From contig JAYRJL010000001.1 of NCBI GenBank assembly GCA_041906305.1, forward strand, positions 124,001 to 188,000: a stretch of DNA of 64,000 bases. The letters are read 5' to 3'. Below are positions 36,433-45,196 of the stretch, piece by piece. Position 1 is the stretch's first letter; each line of letters starts with the position of its first letter. The notes under the pieces are model-generated. The model did no database searches. It was given only the letters and a program-made list of their open reading frames with translations, and was not told the DNA's origin. Position numbers and translations under genes: made by a program. The stretch comes from SHVZ01 sp041906305. GTDB lineage: Bacteria > Pseudomonadota > Alphaproteobacteria > SHVZ01.

Positions 36433-37218
36433 TTACACCCGCCAGCCGAGCAGCCGGCGCTCGGCCTGGGACACGATGAGCCCGACCGCGATCCCCAGCA
36501 GTGACAGGAGACACACGCCGGCCAGCAGGTCCTCGGTCCGCATCAGGTTGCCGGCGGTCAGGATGAAGGCGCCGATGCCGAACTCGGCGCCGATCATCTC
36601 GGCGGCGACCACCAGAACCAGCCCGATCGAGGCCGAGATGCGGACGCCCGCGAGGATGCCGGGAAGCGCGCCGGGCAGGATGACCTTCCGCACGATCGCG
36701 ATGGTCGGCACCTCGAAGCTCTGCGCCATGCGGATCAGGGTGCGCGGCACCTGATCGACGCCGGAGTAGGTGGCGATCGCCATCGGGAAGAAGACGCCGA
36801 GCGCGATCGTCGCGACCTTCGACGGCTCGCCGATGCCGAACCAGAGGATGAAGAGCGGCAGGAGCGCGATCTTCGGGATCGGGAACAGCGCCGAGATGAG
36901 CGGCAGCCCCGCGGCACGCGCGTGGGAGAGAAGGCCGAGCGCGAGACCGAAGGCGAGGCCGGCCGAGCCCCCGAGCGCGAATCCCAGCAGGATGCGCTTC
37001 AGCGACGCGGCGACGTGACGCCAGAGCTGTCCGGACAGCGCGAGATCGATCAGCGCCTGGGCGATGCCGGCGGGGCTGGGAAGGAAGATCGGCGAGACCC
37101 AGCCGGCGCTGGAAGCGAGCTGCCAGAGGGCGATCACCGTGACGCCCGCGATCCAGCCGGCGTGCCGCTTCGGCTGGATCGCGAAGCCGCCGCCGCGGAA
37201 GCGCAGCTGATCAGCCAC
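36433..37218 (-). CDS. ABC transporter permease (SsuC/TauC type)
   Basis: The 261-residue protein has six predicted membrane helices and the BPD_transp_1 motif region with the EAA-like loop (RMAQSFEVPTIAIVRKVILPGALPGILAGVRIS). It forms the inner-membrane channel of a nitrate/sulfonate/taurine-type importer with the ATPase gene, whose last eight bases it overlaps, and the binding protein upstream. The GTG start at 37218 follows from this overlap. Confidence 0.92.
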   Translation of the reverse strand: MADQLRFRGGGFAIQPKRHAGWIAGVTVIALWQLASSAGWVSPIFLPSPAGIAQALIDLALSGQLWRHVAASLKRILLGFALGGSAGLAFGLALGLLSHARAAGLPLISALFPIPKIALLPLFILWFGIGEPSKVATIALGVFFPMAIATYSGVDQVPRTLIRMAQSFEVPTIAIVRKVILPGALPGILAGVRISASIGLVLVVAAEMIGAEFGIGAFILTAGNLMRTEDLLAGVCLLSLLGIAVGLIVSQAERRLLGWRV

Positions 37219-37984
37219 CGACGGGCTCCGGCTGCCGCTCGCGGTCGGCGGCGCGGGCCTCGGCCTGGATCAGGTGCCAGAGGCGGGTGCGCAAGGGCGC
37301 GAGGCGCGCGGTGTCGCGCTCGGATCTGGGCACGTCGACCGTGACGATCTCGCGGATGCGGCCGGGGCGGCGCGACAGCACGCAGATCCGGTCGGCAAGG
37401 CGCAGCGCCTCGTCGAGATTGTGGGTGACGTAGACCGCGGTGGTGCGGTGCTTCAGCCAGAGCGCGAGGAACTCCTCGATCAGCAGCTCCCTTGTCTGCG
37501 CGTCGAGCGCCGACAGCGGCTCGTCCAGCAGCAGCACCGCGGGCGTGACCGCGAGCGCGCGTGCGATGCCGACCCGCTGGCGCATGCCGCCGGAAAGCTG
37601 CTTCGGCAAGGCGTCGGCGAAATCGGCGAGCCCCGTCGTCGCCAGCACCTCGGCGATGCGGCGCTCGCGCTCGGCCTTCGTCATCGGATGATGCTCGAGC
37701 GCGAAGGCGACGTTGCCGGCGACGCTGCGCCAGGGCAGCAGCGCGAAGTCCTGGAACACGTAGGTGAACGGGTTGAGGCATCCGGCGGGGGCGGCCCCTT
37801 CGGTCAGCACGCGGCCCGAAGTCGGCTGAAGCAATCCGCCGAGGATGCCGAGCAGGGTCGACTTGCCGCATCCCGACGGCCCGATCACCGCGACGATCTC
37901 GCCTTCCTCGACGGTCAGCGAGACGCCGTCGAGCACGTCGAGCGTGCCGTAGCGGTGGCCGATGCCCTCGGCGATCAGGCGCAA
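37211..37984 (-). CDS. ABC transporter ATP-binding protein (SsuB/TauB type)
   Basis: The 257-residue ATPase has Walker A GPSGCGKST (35-43), signature LSGGMRQRVGIARAL and Walker B VLLLDEPLSALDAQTR, followed by YVTHNLDEAL. I chose the TTG at 37984, which gives the normal start RLIAEGIGHRYGTLDVLDG; no ATG or GTG fits, and the frame further upstream runs into the two-hairpin repeat. It energises the adjacent permease. Confidence 0.92.
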   Translation of the reverse strand: MRLIAEGIGHRYGTLDVLDGVSLTVEEGEIVAVIGPSGCGKSTLLGILGGLLQPTSGRVLTEGAAPAGCLNPFTYVFQDFALLPWRSVAGNVAFALEHHPMTKAERERRIAEVLATTGLADFADALPKQLSGGMRQRVGIARALAVTPAVLLLDEPLSALDAQTRELLIEEFLALWLKHRTTAVYVTHNLDEALRLADRICVLSRRPGRIREIVTVDVPRSERDTARLAPLRTRLWHLIQAEARAADRERQPEPVGG

Positions 37985-37991
37985 GAGTCTC

Positions 37992-38090
37992 GCCCCCCAT
38001 CCCGACCTTCCCCCACGCTCCGCGGGGGGAAGGGGCACGAGGCGCCTCTTACCCCCTCCCCCCTCTGTGGGGGAGGGATGGGGTGGGGGG
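37992..38090. repeat. Dispersed two-hairpin intergenic repeat, copy 2
   Basis: It begins GCCCCCCATCCCGACCTTCCC and ends GGGATGGGGTGGGGGG, with the linker GGCACGAGGCGCCTC between two hairpins. It lies inside the ABC-transporter operon, between the binding-protein stop and the ATPase start. It could lower or protect mRNA segments so that the binding protein is made in excess. Confidence 0.8.
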
Positions 38091-38102
38091 TCATCACAGA
38101 AC

Positions 38103-39074
38103 TCAATCGAGCGACGGCACGAACGTGGTGACGACGATGTCCTTCGCCTCGACCGTCTTGTCGGCCTGGCCCTGGGCCTGCCAGTAGGCGACCTGCTTGG
38201 CGATGTCCCTGGCGCTGAAGCGCGCCTCGGGCTCGATGTAGGGAAGGCCGGCGGCGATGGCACCCTTCTGCTGCTCGGTATACTTGGCGAGGATGTCGAG
38301 CGCCTTGTCGGTCGCGGCCGGGTCGCTCTTCTTCTGGAAGGCGACGTCGTAGGCGGCGACGCCCTTTTTGTAGGCGCGGATGAAGCGCTCGACCGTCGTC
38401 TTCCTGGTGTCGATCATCTTCGGCGAGGTGAAGAGCGCACCCAGCTGCCATGGCGTCTCGTCGCCGGCCCAGCCGACGATCTTCGCATCGCCGCGATCGG
38501 CCATTGGCACGGCGACGGTGGACGGCAGGATCGCGGTATCGGCCTGGCCGCCCTGCAGCGCCGAGACCATGTTGGGGATGCTCTGCAGCGCCAGCAGGCG
38601 GTTCTTCGAGAGATCGAAGCCCTTCTTCTCGGCGAGCAGGCCGATCATGTAGTGGAAGGTCGATCCCACCTGGGTCATCGCGAAGGAACGGCCGCCGAAA
38701 TCGGCCGGCGTCTTGACGCCGGAGGCGAAGGCCTGGTTCGAGACCATGTAGGCCGAGAGCTTGTAGTTCGGCTCCTCGCGCGACTGGCCGGCGATGATCT
38801 TGAGCGCGCCCTTGCCGGCGAGGTTGTAGAAGCCCGCGGTCAGGCCGGTGACGCCGAACTCGGCATCGCCCGAGACCACGGCGACCGCGACCGGCTGGGC
38901 GGCGGTGAAGAACTTGAACTCGACCTCGAGACCCTCGGCGGCGAAATGGCCGAGGTCCTGCGCCAGGAACACCGGGCCGGACGAGGCCAGCTTCAGCACC
39001 GAGAGCGAGGTCTTCTCGGCGGCAGCCGGCGTCGCCAGAAGCGCCAGCGCGGCGGCGATCGAAAGCAGTCTCAT
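38103..39074 (-). CDS. ABC transporter substrate-binding protein (SsuA/THI5-like)
   Basis: The 323-residue protein has a signal peptide (MRLLSIAAALALLATPAAA) and a two-lobed binding fold of the nitrate/sulfonate/thiamine-precursor family (VFLAQDLGHFAAEGLEVEFKFF, GDAEFGVTGLTAGFYNLAGKG, STFHYMIGLLAEKKG). It delivers a small ligand from the periplasm to the permease. The ligand cannot be told from sequence; aliphatic sulfonates, aromatic acids and pyrimidine precursors are all possible. It is the first gene of the transporter unit. Confidence 0.9.
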   Translation of the reverse strand: MRLLSIAAALALLATPAAAEKTSLSVLKLASSGPVFLAQDLGHFAAEGLEVEFKFFTAAQPVAVAVVSGDAEFGVTGLTAGFYNLAGKGALKIIAGQSREEPNYKLSAYMVSNQAFASGVKTPADFGGRSFAMTQVGSTFHYMIGLLAEKKGFDLSKNRLLALQSIPNMVSALQGGQADTAILPSTVAVPMADRGDAKIVGWAGDETPWQLGALFTSPKMIDTRKTTVERFIRAYKKGVAAYDVAFQKKSDPAATDKALDILAKYTEQQKGAIAAGLPYIEPEARFSARDIAKQVAYWQAQGQADKTVEAKDIVVTTFVPSLD

Positions 39075-39106
39075 CGGCGTCTCCTGGTTCTCTCGTGCGT
39101 CAGGCT

Positions 39107-40141
39107 TTAGGCGGTCGGCCGGTCTCTCGTCAATCGCACCAGCGCCACCGGCTCGGCCTTGCCGCGCAGCGCAACGGGACCGAGGTCGTGACGAACGAGG
39201 CCCGGCGGCAGCGACACCCCGTCGACCGCCTCGGACGACGCCAGCACCAGTGCTTCGTGCTGGCGAGCTTCCCCGGCGATGCGCGACGCCGTGTTCAGCG
39301 TGTCGCCGAGAAAGGCGATCTCGCGCTTGAGGTCGCCGATCTCCCCCGCCATCACCGGGCCGCCATGAAGCACGATCCGCATGCGCGGGCTCTCGCCGAA
39401 GTCATGTCGCCAGTCGGCGCCTGAAGCGACCGCGCGGCTTGCATCCAACGCGAAGGCGAGCGCGCGTTCGGCCGCGTCGCCTTCCCATTTCCAGGTCAGG
39501 ATCACCTCGTCGCCGACGTAGCGATAGATGCGTCCGCCCGAGGCCAGCAACGGCTCGGTGAGAAGGTGGATCCAGCGATCGAGGAATGCGAAGAAATTCT
39601 CCGGTCCCAGCCTTTCGGCGAGCGCCGTCGAGCCGGCGATGTCGAGCATCAGGAAGAGCCGACGCTCGGTGCGCGGATAGCGGTAGCGGCCGAGCAGGAC
39701 CGCGCCGAAAACCCCCGGCCCGATCAGCCGCCTCAGCTCCATGGCGATGCTGACGGTCACCACGAGCGCGACCGAGAACATCAGGGAGGCCGGCAGGTAA
39801 GGGTCATCGAGGAAGCTGGTCCTGCCGGTCCAGAGCAGGTGATAGGCCCCGAGGTGGCCGATCAGCAGCATCCCGCCCATCACCAGGCTGTTGACCGCGA
39901 CGTAGAGGAGAAGCGGCAGGCGCTTGAGCCGGTGCCCGATCCCCGCATCGAGGCCGAACACGAGCCAGACGACGATCGGCGCCGCGATCACCAGGCCGCC
40001 CCCGACGCCATTCGCCGCCGCCACGAACCAGGGTCGGTCCGTTACCAGGAAGATGCCGAAAATCGCCGATGCGATGCTGGTCAAGCCCAGCACCGAGACA
40101 ATGGTGGCCGCAACGGTCCGCGCGCGCCGGCCCGTCCTCAT
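39107..40141 (-). CDS. Membrane-bound adenylate/guanylate cyclase
   Basis: The 344-residue protein has four or five membrane helices (about 12-135) and a C-terminal class III cyclase domain. Both metal-binding aspartates are present: Asp167 in FLMLDIAGSTALAERLG and Asp211 in RYVGDEVILTW. FLGDTLNTASRIAGEA provides the transition-state-stabilising part. It should make cAMP (or cGMP). I chose the ATG at 40141; the frame is open far upstream without coding character. The membrane part may sense a signal. No effector gene is adjacent. Confidence 0.88.
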   Translation of the reverse strand: MRTGRRARTVAATIVSVLGLTSIASAIFGIFLVTDRPWFVAAANGVGGGLVIAAPIVVWLVFGLDAGIGHRLKRLPLLLYVAVNSLVMGGMLLIGHLGAYHLLWTGRTSFLDDPYLPASLMFSVALVVTVSIAMELRRLIGPGVFGAVLLGRYRYPRTERRLFLMLDIAGSTALAERLGPENFFAFLDRWIHLLTEPLLASGGRIYRYVGDEVILTWKWEGDAAERALAFALDASRAVASGADWRHDFGESPRMRIVLHGGPVMAGEIGDLKREIAFLGDTLNTASRIAGEARQHEALVLASSEAVDGVSLPPGLVRHDLGPVALRGKAEPVALVRLTRDRPTA

Positions 40142-40262
40142 GCTCGACTTTCCTTCCGCTCCCGCACCGAGGCATTGTGCCACGGCTCGGCCGTGCCTGT
40201 GCAGGACCATCCGGCGCCAACGCGCCTTGTCTTGAGCGGCAGCGGCGGCTAGACCCGAAGGC

Positions 40263-40889
40263 ATGTACACGCCCCGCCACTTCGCCGCCGACGAGGCGGC
40301 CGGTCTCGACCTGATCGAGCGGAACGGCTTCGGTGCCCTGATCATGCAGGGCGCCGACGGCAGGCCCGAGATCTCGCACTTCCCCTTCGTGCTGGATCGC
40401 GACGGCAACCGCCTCCTGGCGCACGCCGCCCGCGCCAACCCGATCTGGAAGCTGATGGACGGCAGCGCGCAGGCGACCGCCGTGTTCGAAGGCCCGAACG
40501 CCTATGTCTCGCCCGACTGGTACGAGAAGCCGGCGGCCTCGGTGCCGACCTGGAACTACGCGGTCGTCCACATCCACGGCCGGCCGGTGACGCTCGACGA
40601 CGACGGGCTGATCGATGTCCTGGTCCGCTTGACGGCCGTGCACGAGGCGAGGCTCGCGCCGAAGACGCCGTGGAAGATCGACAAGCTGGAGCCGGCGTTC
40701 TTCCAGGGATTGCGGAAGGGCATCGTCGGCTTCGCGCTGCCGGTCGAACGCATCGAGGCCAAGCTCAAGCTCAGCCAGAACAAGATCGGCGGCCCCGACT
40801 TCGCCCGCACCCGCGACGCGCTGGCGGCGCTCGACGACGCGGACGCGAAGGCGGTCGCGGCGATGATGGATGCGGTTCAGCCGAAGTAG
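40263..40889 (+). CDS. FMN-binding negative regulator family protein (PaiB-like)
   Basis: The 208-residue protein has the split-barrel flavin-binding fold of PaiB (MYTPRHFAADEAAGLDLIERNGFGALI, SHFPFVLD, YVSPDWYEKPAASVPTWNYAVVHIHG). The last block is highly characteristic. In Bacillus PaiB was described as a repressor of sporulation and protease genes, but the fold suggests flavin or haem binding. It is a single gene, divergent from the cyclase gene, and a two-hairpin repeat follows it. Confidence 0.93.
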   Translation: MYTPRHFAADEAAGLDLIERNGFGALIMQGADGRPEISHFPFVLDRDGNRLLAHAARANPIWKLMDGSAQATAVFEGPNAYVSPDWYEKPAASVPTWNYAVVHIHGRPVTLDDDGLIDVLVRLTAVHEARLAPKTPWKIDKLEPAFFQGLRKGIVGFALPVERIEAKLKLSQNKIGGPDFARTRDALAALDDADAKAVAAMMDAVQPK

Positions 40890-40906
40890 GTATCGAGCTC
40901 TAGAAG

Positions 40907-41013
40907 GGCCCCCATCCTAACCTTCCCCCGTCGGCTACGCGCCGCCGAGGGAAGGGATTCGATCTCGTGCCCCCTCTCTCGCGTCGTACGCGGGGGAGGG
41001 ACGGGGTGGGGGC
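40907..41013. repeat. Dispersed two-hairpin intergenic repeat, copy 3
   Basis: It begins GGCCCCCATCCTAACCTTCC and ends GGGACGGGGTGGGGGC. The stems are CCCCCGTCGGC... and TCTCTCGCGTCGTACGCGGGGGAG. It fills the gap between the convergent PaiB-like and Rieske genes. Confidence 0.8.
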
Positions 41014-41019
41014 TCTTCG

Positions 41020-41349
41020 TCAGCCGCGATAGACGATCCAGCCGTCCTCGACCGTGACTTGGATCGCCTGCAGCGACTCGCCCTCGCAGGGGCCGGCGAC
41101 GCAGAGGCCGTTCTCGGGCAGGAACAGCGCGCCGTGCGTGGCGCAGATCAGGTGGCGATCGTCGGGATGGAAGAACTTGTCGGGCACCCAGTCGAGCGCG
41201 GTGCCGACATGCGGGCAGACGTTGAGATAGCCCTTGAGCGCACCGTCCCAGCGGACGACGAGGAGCCGCGTCTGCCGCGGCGCCTCGCCGAACCTGAATC
41301 CGCGTGCGTCACCCTCCTCGAGATCGTCCGCGCGGCAGAGCCGGTTCAA
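41020..41349 (-). CDS. Small Rieske [2Fe-2S] ferredoxin-like protein
   Basis: The 109-residue protein has both Rieske cluster motifs: Cys-x-His in NVCPHVGTALDW and Cys-x2-His in LICATHGALF. It is a soluble electron carrier or a subunit of a dioxygenase-like system. I chose the TTG at 41349, which overlaps the stop of the EVE gene (TTGA); no ATG or GTG is available near the start of homology. It is the last of four genes (EamA, YCII, EVE, Rieske). Confidence 0.88.
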   Translation of the reverse strand: MNRLCRADDLEEGDARGFRFGEAPRQTRLLVVRWDGALKGYLNVCPHVGTALDWVPDKFFHPDDRHLICATHGALFLPENGLCVAGPCEGESLQAIQVTVEDGWIVYRG

Positions 41350-41759
41350 GAGGCGACGCCACCCATCCTGCAGAGGGCGGCCCAATGCGCGTCGGAAACC
41401 GGGCTCACCGAAAGGCGCGAGTGGGTGACCAGGCGCATGTCGGCGAATTTCTTGTCCGCCTTGATCTCGGCCAGGGTCACCGGCTTCTTGAACGGCTTCA
41501 CCGGCACCACGTCGACGACGACGAACTTGCCGGTCTCGTCGGTCGGGTCGGGATAGTGTTCCTTCTCGACCCGCATGATGCCGACGATCTCCTTGCCGAT
41601 GTTGGAGTGATAGAAGAAGACGAGGTCGCCCTTTTTCATCTCCTTCATGTGGCCGGCGGCCATGTGGTTGCGCACGCCGTCCCACATGCTCTTCTTCTTC
41701 TCGACGAGGTTGTCCCACGAGAAGACGTCGGGCTCCGACTTCATCAGCCAGTGCTTCAT
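41346..41759 (-). CDS. EVE domain protein
   Basis: The 137-residue protein matches the EVE (PUA-like) family over its full length: MKHWLMKSEPDVFSWDNL, WDGVRNHMAAGHMKEMKKGDLVFFYHSN, GIMRVEKEHYPDPTD. EVE domains bind modified bases in DNA or RNA and are related to YTH readers. Stand-alone forms are widespread in alphaproteobacteria near gpsA/tsaD and YCII genes, as here. The exact ligand is unknown. Confidence 0.93.
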   Translation of the reverse strand: MKHWLMKSEPDVFSWDNLVEKKKSMWDGVRNHMAAGHMKEMKKGDLVFFYHSNIGKEIVGIMRVEKEHYPDPTDETGKFVVVDVVPVKPFKKPVTLAEIKADKKFADMRLVTHSRLSVSPVSDAHWAALCRMGGVAS

Positions 41760-41776
41760 CGTCGGCTCCTAACGGA

Positions 41777-42082
41777 TCAACCCGGAGGGCCGCCGACGTC
41801 GGGCTTCGAGAACACCTTGCGCCACGGCATGATCGTCATGGTCTCGAACAGGCCGACCTTGTCGTAGGGATCGCCCGCGAGGATCTCCTTCACCTCGGCC
41901 TCGTCCTTGGCCTCGACCAGCAGCAGGCTGCCGATCGGCACCTTGCCGTCAGGCGACAGCACCGGGCCGGCGGCGAACAGCTTGTCCGCCTGCGACTTGA
42001 GATATTCGAGGTGCGTCGGCCGCGTCTTCAGACGCAGGTCGACGTGGTTCTTCTTGTCCAGGCGGTGCACGTAGTAAAGCAT
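41777..42082 (-). CDS. YCII-related (YciI-like) protein
   Basis: The 101-residue protein has the dimeric alpha-beta barrel of the YciI family. It starts MLYYVHRLDKKNHVDLRLKT at the ATG at 42082 (GGAG upstream). The conserved His and Asp pair are in YVHRLDKKNHVDLR and LAGDPYDKVGLF. Its role is unknown; members may be small enzymes or binding proteins. It lies between the EamA transporter and the EVE gene. Confidence 0.9.
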   Translation of the reverse strand: MLYYVHRLDKKNHVDLRLKTRPTHLEYLKSQADKLFAAGPVLSPDGKVPIGSLLLVEAKDEAEVKEILAGDPYDKVGLFETMTIMPWRKVFSKPDVGGPPG

Positions 42083-42098
42083 GGTCGCTCCGGGTTGA

Positions 42099-42977
42099 TC
42101 AGCGGCCAGCATCGCCCAGGAAGGCCGGTCCCTTCAAAGGTAAAACGACGATCGCGATACCGGCGAGGATCAGGGCCATGCCGCCGGCACGGAACGCGGT
42201 GAAGGTCTCGTCGAAGACCAGCATGGACGAGGCGATGCCGACGCAGGGCGACAGCAGCGCGAAGGGCACGACCGAGGCGCTCGGATATTTTGCCAGCAGG
42301 CGCCCCCAGATCGAATAGGCGATCACGGTCGCGACCAGACCCAGGTAGAGCGCGCCGCCGAGGCCGCGCCAGGACGCGGCTTCCAGCGCCGCCGGCAGCG
42401 ACGGATCGCCGTCGAGAGCGGAGATCAGCAGCGACGGCAGCGGCGGCACCAGCGCCGCCCAGGCCATCAGCGGCGGCATCGCCGTCCGCCCGACGCTCTT
42501 CACCAGCACGTTGCCGATCGCCCAGCTGACCGCGGCCGAGACCGCGAGCCCGAGACCCAATGCGCTGAGGTCGCCGCCGACGCCGGCGCCGATCAGGGCG
42601 AGGCCGGCGAACGCGACGGCCATGCCGGCGATCTGGCGCGGCGTCGGTCGGTCGGCGAGGAAGACCGCCGCCAGGATCACGGTGAAGAACGCGTGAAGCT
42701 GCTGCGTCACCGAGGCGAGGCCCGGCGGCATGCCGTGCTCGAAGGCGAAGAACAGAAGCAGGAACTGGCCGGTGAACAGCGTGAGGCCGATCAGGACCAG
42801 CGTCGGCCACGGGATGCGCGGACGGGGCAGGAACAGGACCGGCAGGCAGGCGAGCGTGAAGCGAAGGAAGGTGAGCTGCGGCGCCGTGAAGCTCTCGAGC
42901 CCGAGCTTGGTCGCGACGAAGGCGAGGCCCCACAGCACCGAGGTCAGCGCCGCGAGCGCCATGTCGCGGGGCGTCAT
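42099..42977 (-). CDS. EamA/DMT-family transporter
   Basis: The 292-residue protein has ten predicted membrane helices in two EamA repeats (ALTSVLWGLAFVATKLGLES; AMPPLMAWAALVPPLPSLLI; PCVGIASSMLVFDETFTAFRAGG). Members of this group export cysteine/O-acetylserine or other metabolites from the cytosol. It is the first gene of the EamA-YCII-EVE-Rieske group. The substrate is not defined by sequence. Confidence 0.92.
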   Translation of the reverse strand: MTPRDMALAALTSVLWGLAFVATKLGLESFTAPQLTFLRFTLACLPVLFLPRPRIPWPTLVLIGLTLFTGQFLLLFFAFEHGMPPGLASVTQQLHAFFTVILAAVFLADRPTPRQIAGMAVAFAGLALIGAGVGGDLSALGLGLAVSAAVSWAIGNVLVKSVGRTAMPPLMAWAALVPPLPSLLISALDGDPSLPAALEAASWRGLGGALYLGLVATVIAYSIWGRLLAKYPSASVVPFALLSPCVGIASSMLVFDETFTAFRAGGMALILAGIAIVVLPLKGPAFLGDAGR

Positions 42978-43009
42978 CTTTGGTTCACGATGCGCTGCAT
43001 ATCCGGTGT

Positions 43010-43089
43010 GCGTGCTTCGACAGGCTCAGCATGAGAAAGAATCTTGGTGGCATCAAGAATGACCTCATGCTGAGCCTGTCGAAGCACGC
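43010..43089. repeat. 26-bp inverted repeat of the common proteobacterial intergenic palindrome type
   Basis: Arms 43010-43035 and 43064-43089 are perfect complements with a 28-base loop. The core CTTCGACAGGCTCAGCATGA resembles an intergenic palindrome familiar from many alpha- and gammaproteobacterial genomes. It fills the gap between the EamA and gpsA genes. It may serve as a 3' end structure of gpsA (minus strand). Confidence 0.75.
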
Positions 43090-43119
43090 GCCTCGCGCGT
43101 CCAATACTCCGGTCGGGCC

Positions 43120-44109
43120 TCAGCTCCAGCCCTCGGCCTTCGGCGGACGGCCGAGCAGGCGCTGCACTGCTTCTTTGACCGAGAGGCCGGCATTCACCAC
43201 GTCGTCGACCGCCTCGATCAGCGGCATCTCAACGCCGAGCCGCCCGGCGCGGGCGCGCACCGGATGCGCGCTGGCGACGCCCTCGACCACGGCGCGGCTG
43301 CCGGACGTCGCCTCGGCGACGGTCTGGCCCTTGCCGAGCGCGACGCCGAGGCGGTGGTTTCGCGAGGAGGCGCCGGTGCAGGTCAGCACCAGGTCGCCGA
43401 GGCCGGCGAGGCCGGTCAGCGTCTCAGGCCTGGCGCCGAGCGCGTTGCCGAGGCGGATCATCTCGGCCAGGCCGCGGGTGATCATCGCCGCGCGCGCGTT
43501 GTCGCCGAGGCCGGCGCCTTCGACGATGCCGGCGGCGATCGCCAGCACGTTCTTCACCGCGCCGCCGATCTCGGCGCCGACCGGATCGTCGGAGACGTAG
43601 AGGCGGAAGGTCGGGCGCGCGAGCCGCGTCGCCATCGTCTCCGCGAGACCGTCGGTCGCGCTCGCGACCACCAGCGCCGCCGGGAGCCCCTTGGCGACCT
43701 CGTGCGCGAAGCTGGGGCCGGAAAGCACGGCGATCGGGTGACCGGGCAATGCCTCGGCCGCGACTTCGGTCATCAGCGCGCCGGATGCCGCCTCGATGCC
43801 CTTGGCGCAGAGCACGACGGGAACGGTCGGCGGCAGGAACTTCGCCATGTCGAGCGCGACCGCGCGCAGGAACTGCGCCGGGACCACCAACAGGACGGCT
43901 TCGGATGATGCGGCGGCGGAGAGATCGCTGGTGGCGCGGATCTTCGCATCCAAGGCGATGCCGGGAAGGAAGGCGGCGTTCTCGCGCCCGACCGCGATCT
44001 CGGCGGCGACCTCCGGCTCGCGCGCCCACAGCGTCACCTCGCCGGCGCGGGCGGCCACCTGGGCGAGCGCCGTGCCCCAGGCGCCGGCGCCGATCACCGC
44101 GATCTTCAT
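43120..44109 (-). CDS. gpsA: Glycerol-3-phosphate dehydrogenase [NAD(P)+]
   Basis: The 329-residue enzyme has the N-terminal Rossmann motif (IAVIGAGAWGTALAQVAAR), the catalytic Lys in GGAVKNVLAIAAGIVEG and GLAGLGDLVLTCTGASSRNHRLG. It reduces dihydroxyacetone phosphate to sn-glycerol-3-phosphate for phospholipid synthesis. Its ATG overlaps the tsaD stop (ATGA), the classic alphaproteobacterial tsaD-gpsA pair. Confidence 0.97.
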   Translation of the reverse strand: MKIAVIGAGAWGTALAQVAARAGEVTLWAREPEVAAEIAVGRENAAFLPGIALDAKIRATSDLSAAASSEAVLLVVPAQFLRAVALDMAKFLPPTVPVVLCAKGIEAASGALMTEVAAEALPGHPIAVLSGPSFAHEVAKGLPAALVVASATDGLAETMATRLARPTFRLYVSDDPVGAEIGGAVKNVLAIAAGIVEGAGLGDNARAAMITRGLAEMIRLGNALGARPETLTGLAGLGDLVLTCTGASSRNHRLGVALGKGQTVAEATSGSRAVVEGVASAHPVRARAGRLGVEMPLIEAVDDVVNAGLSVKEAVQRLLGRPPKAEGWS

Positions 44110-45161
44110 GCCTTCGCTCCCGCATAAGGCGCCGGCGGCGCATCCGCATCGAGGGGCCAGCGCGGGCGCGGCGCCACGTCGAGCCCGTCCTCGAGGCCGA
44201 GGCGCCGTCGCTCGATGCCGGCCCAGGCGATCATCGCCGCGTTGTCGGTGCAGAGCGACAGCGGCGGCGCGACGAAGCGCACGCCCGCGCGCGCCGCGAG
44301 ATCGCCGAGCACCTGGCGAAGGCGCGTGTTGGCGGCGACGCCGCCCGCGACCACGAGCGTGTGGCCGGGGCCGAACTCGTCGGCGAAGCGCCGCAAGGCA
44401 TTCCTGGTGCGGTCGGCGAGCGAGGCCGCGACCGACTCCTGAAAGCTCGCGGCAAGATCGGCTTGTTCCTGCGGGGTGGGAGCGCGGCCGAGCGCGTCGG
44501 CGGCCTGCGCCACCGCGGTCTTCAATCCCGAGAAGGAGAAATCCGATCCCGGCCGGCCGATCATCGGTCGCGGCAGCGGATGGCGCTTCGGATCGCCCGA
44601 CTTCGCCGCGCGCTCGATCGCGGGGCCGCCGGGGAACCCGAGGCCCAGCTTCTTCGCCGCCTTGTCGAAGGCCTCGCCCGCGGCATCGTCGATCGTGGTG
44701 CCGTAGCGCCGGTAGCGCCCGACGCCCTCGACCGCGAGCAGCTGGCAATGCCCGCCCGAGACCAGCAGCAGCAGGTAAGGGAACGGCACGTCGTCGGAAA
44801 GCCTGGGGCTCAGCGCATGGCCTTCGAGGTGATTGACCGCGAGGAAGGGAAGGCCGCGGGCGAGCGCCAGCGCCTTGCCCAGGGTCGAGCCCACGATGAC
44901 CCCGCCGATCAGGCCGGGCCCGGTGGTCGCGGCGATCAGGTCGAGGTCGGCGAAGCCGAGCTTCGCCTCCTCGAGCGCCTGGCGCACCAAGCCCTGCAGC
45001 AATTCCAGATGCGCGCGCGCCGCCACCTCCGGCACCACGCCGCCGAACGGCCGGTGATGCTCGAGCTGCGAGGCGACGACGCTCGCGAGGATGCGCCGAT
45101 CGCCGTCGACGACCGCGGCGGCGGTCTCGTCGCAACTGGTCTCGATGCCGAGGGCCAACAT
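44106..45161 (-). CDS. tsaD: tRNA N6-adenosine threonylcarbamoyltransferase TsaD
   Basis: The 351-residue protein begins MLALGIETSCDETAAAVVDG and has the metal ligands His111 and His115 (NHLEGHALSP), LVSGGHCQLLAVEG and FSFSGLKTAV. With TsaB/TsaE it adds the threonylcarbamoyl group to A37 of ANN-reading tRNAs. I chose the ATG at 45161; the frame continues upstream into the repeat but without coding character. In many alphaproteobacteria tsaD is divergent from hemC; here about 7.4 kb lies between them. Confidence 0.97.
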   Translation of the reverse strand: MLALGIETSCDETAAAVVDGDRRILASVVASQLEHHRPFGGVVPEVAARAHLELLQGLVRQALEEAKLGFADLDLIAATTGPGLIGGVIVGSTLGKALALARGLPFLAVNHLEGHALSPRLSDDVPFPYLLLLVSGGHCQLLAVEGVGRYRRYGTTIDDAAGEAFDKAAKKLGLGFPGGPAIERAAKSGDPKRHPLPRPMIGRPGSDFSFSGLKTAVAQAADALGRAPTPQEQADLAASFQESVAASLADRTRNALRRFADEFGPGHTLVVAGGVAANTRLRQVLGDLAARAGVRFVAPPLSLCTDNAAMIAWAGIERRRLGLEDGLDVAPRPRWPLDADAPPAPYAGAKA

Positions 45162-45196
45162 GGCGTGGCTATAGCACGGCGGCGAGGAGTCGAACG

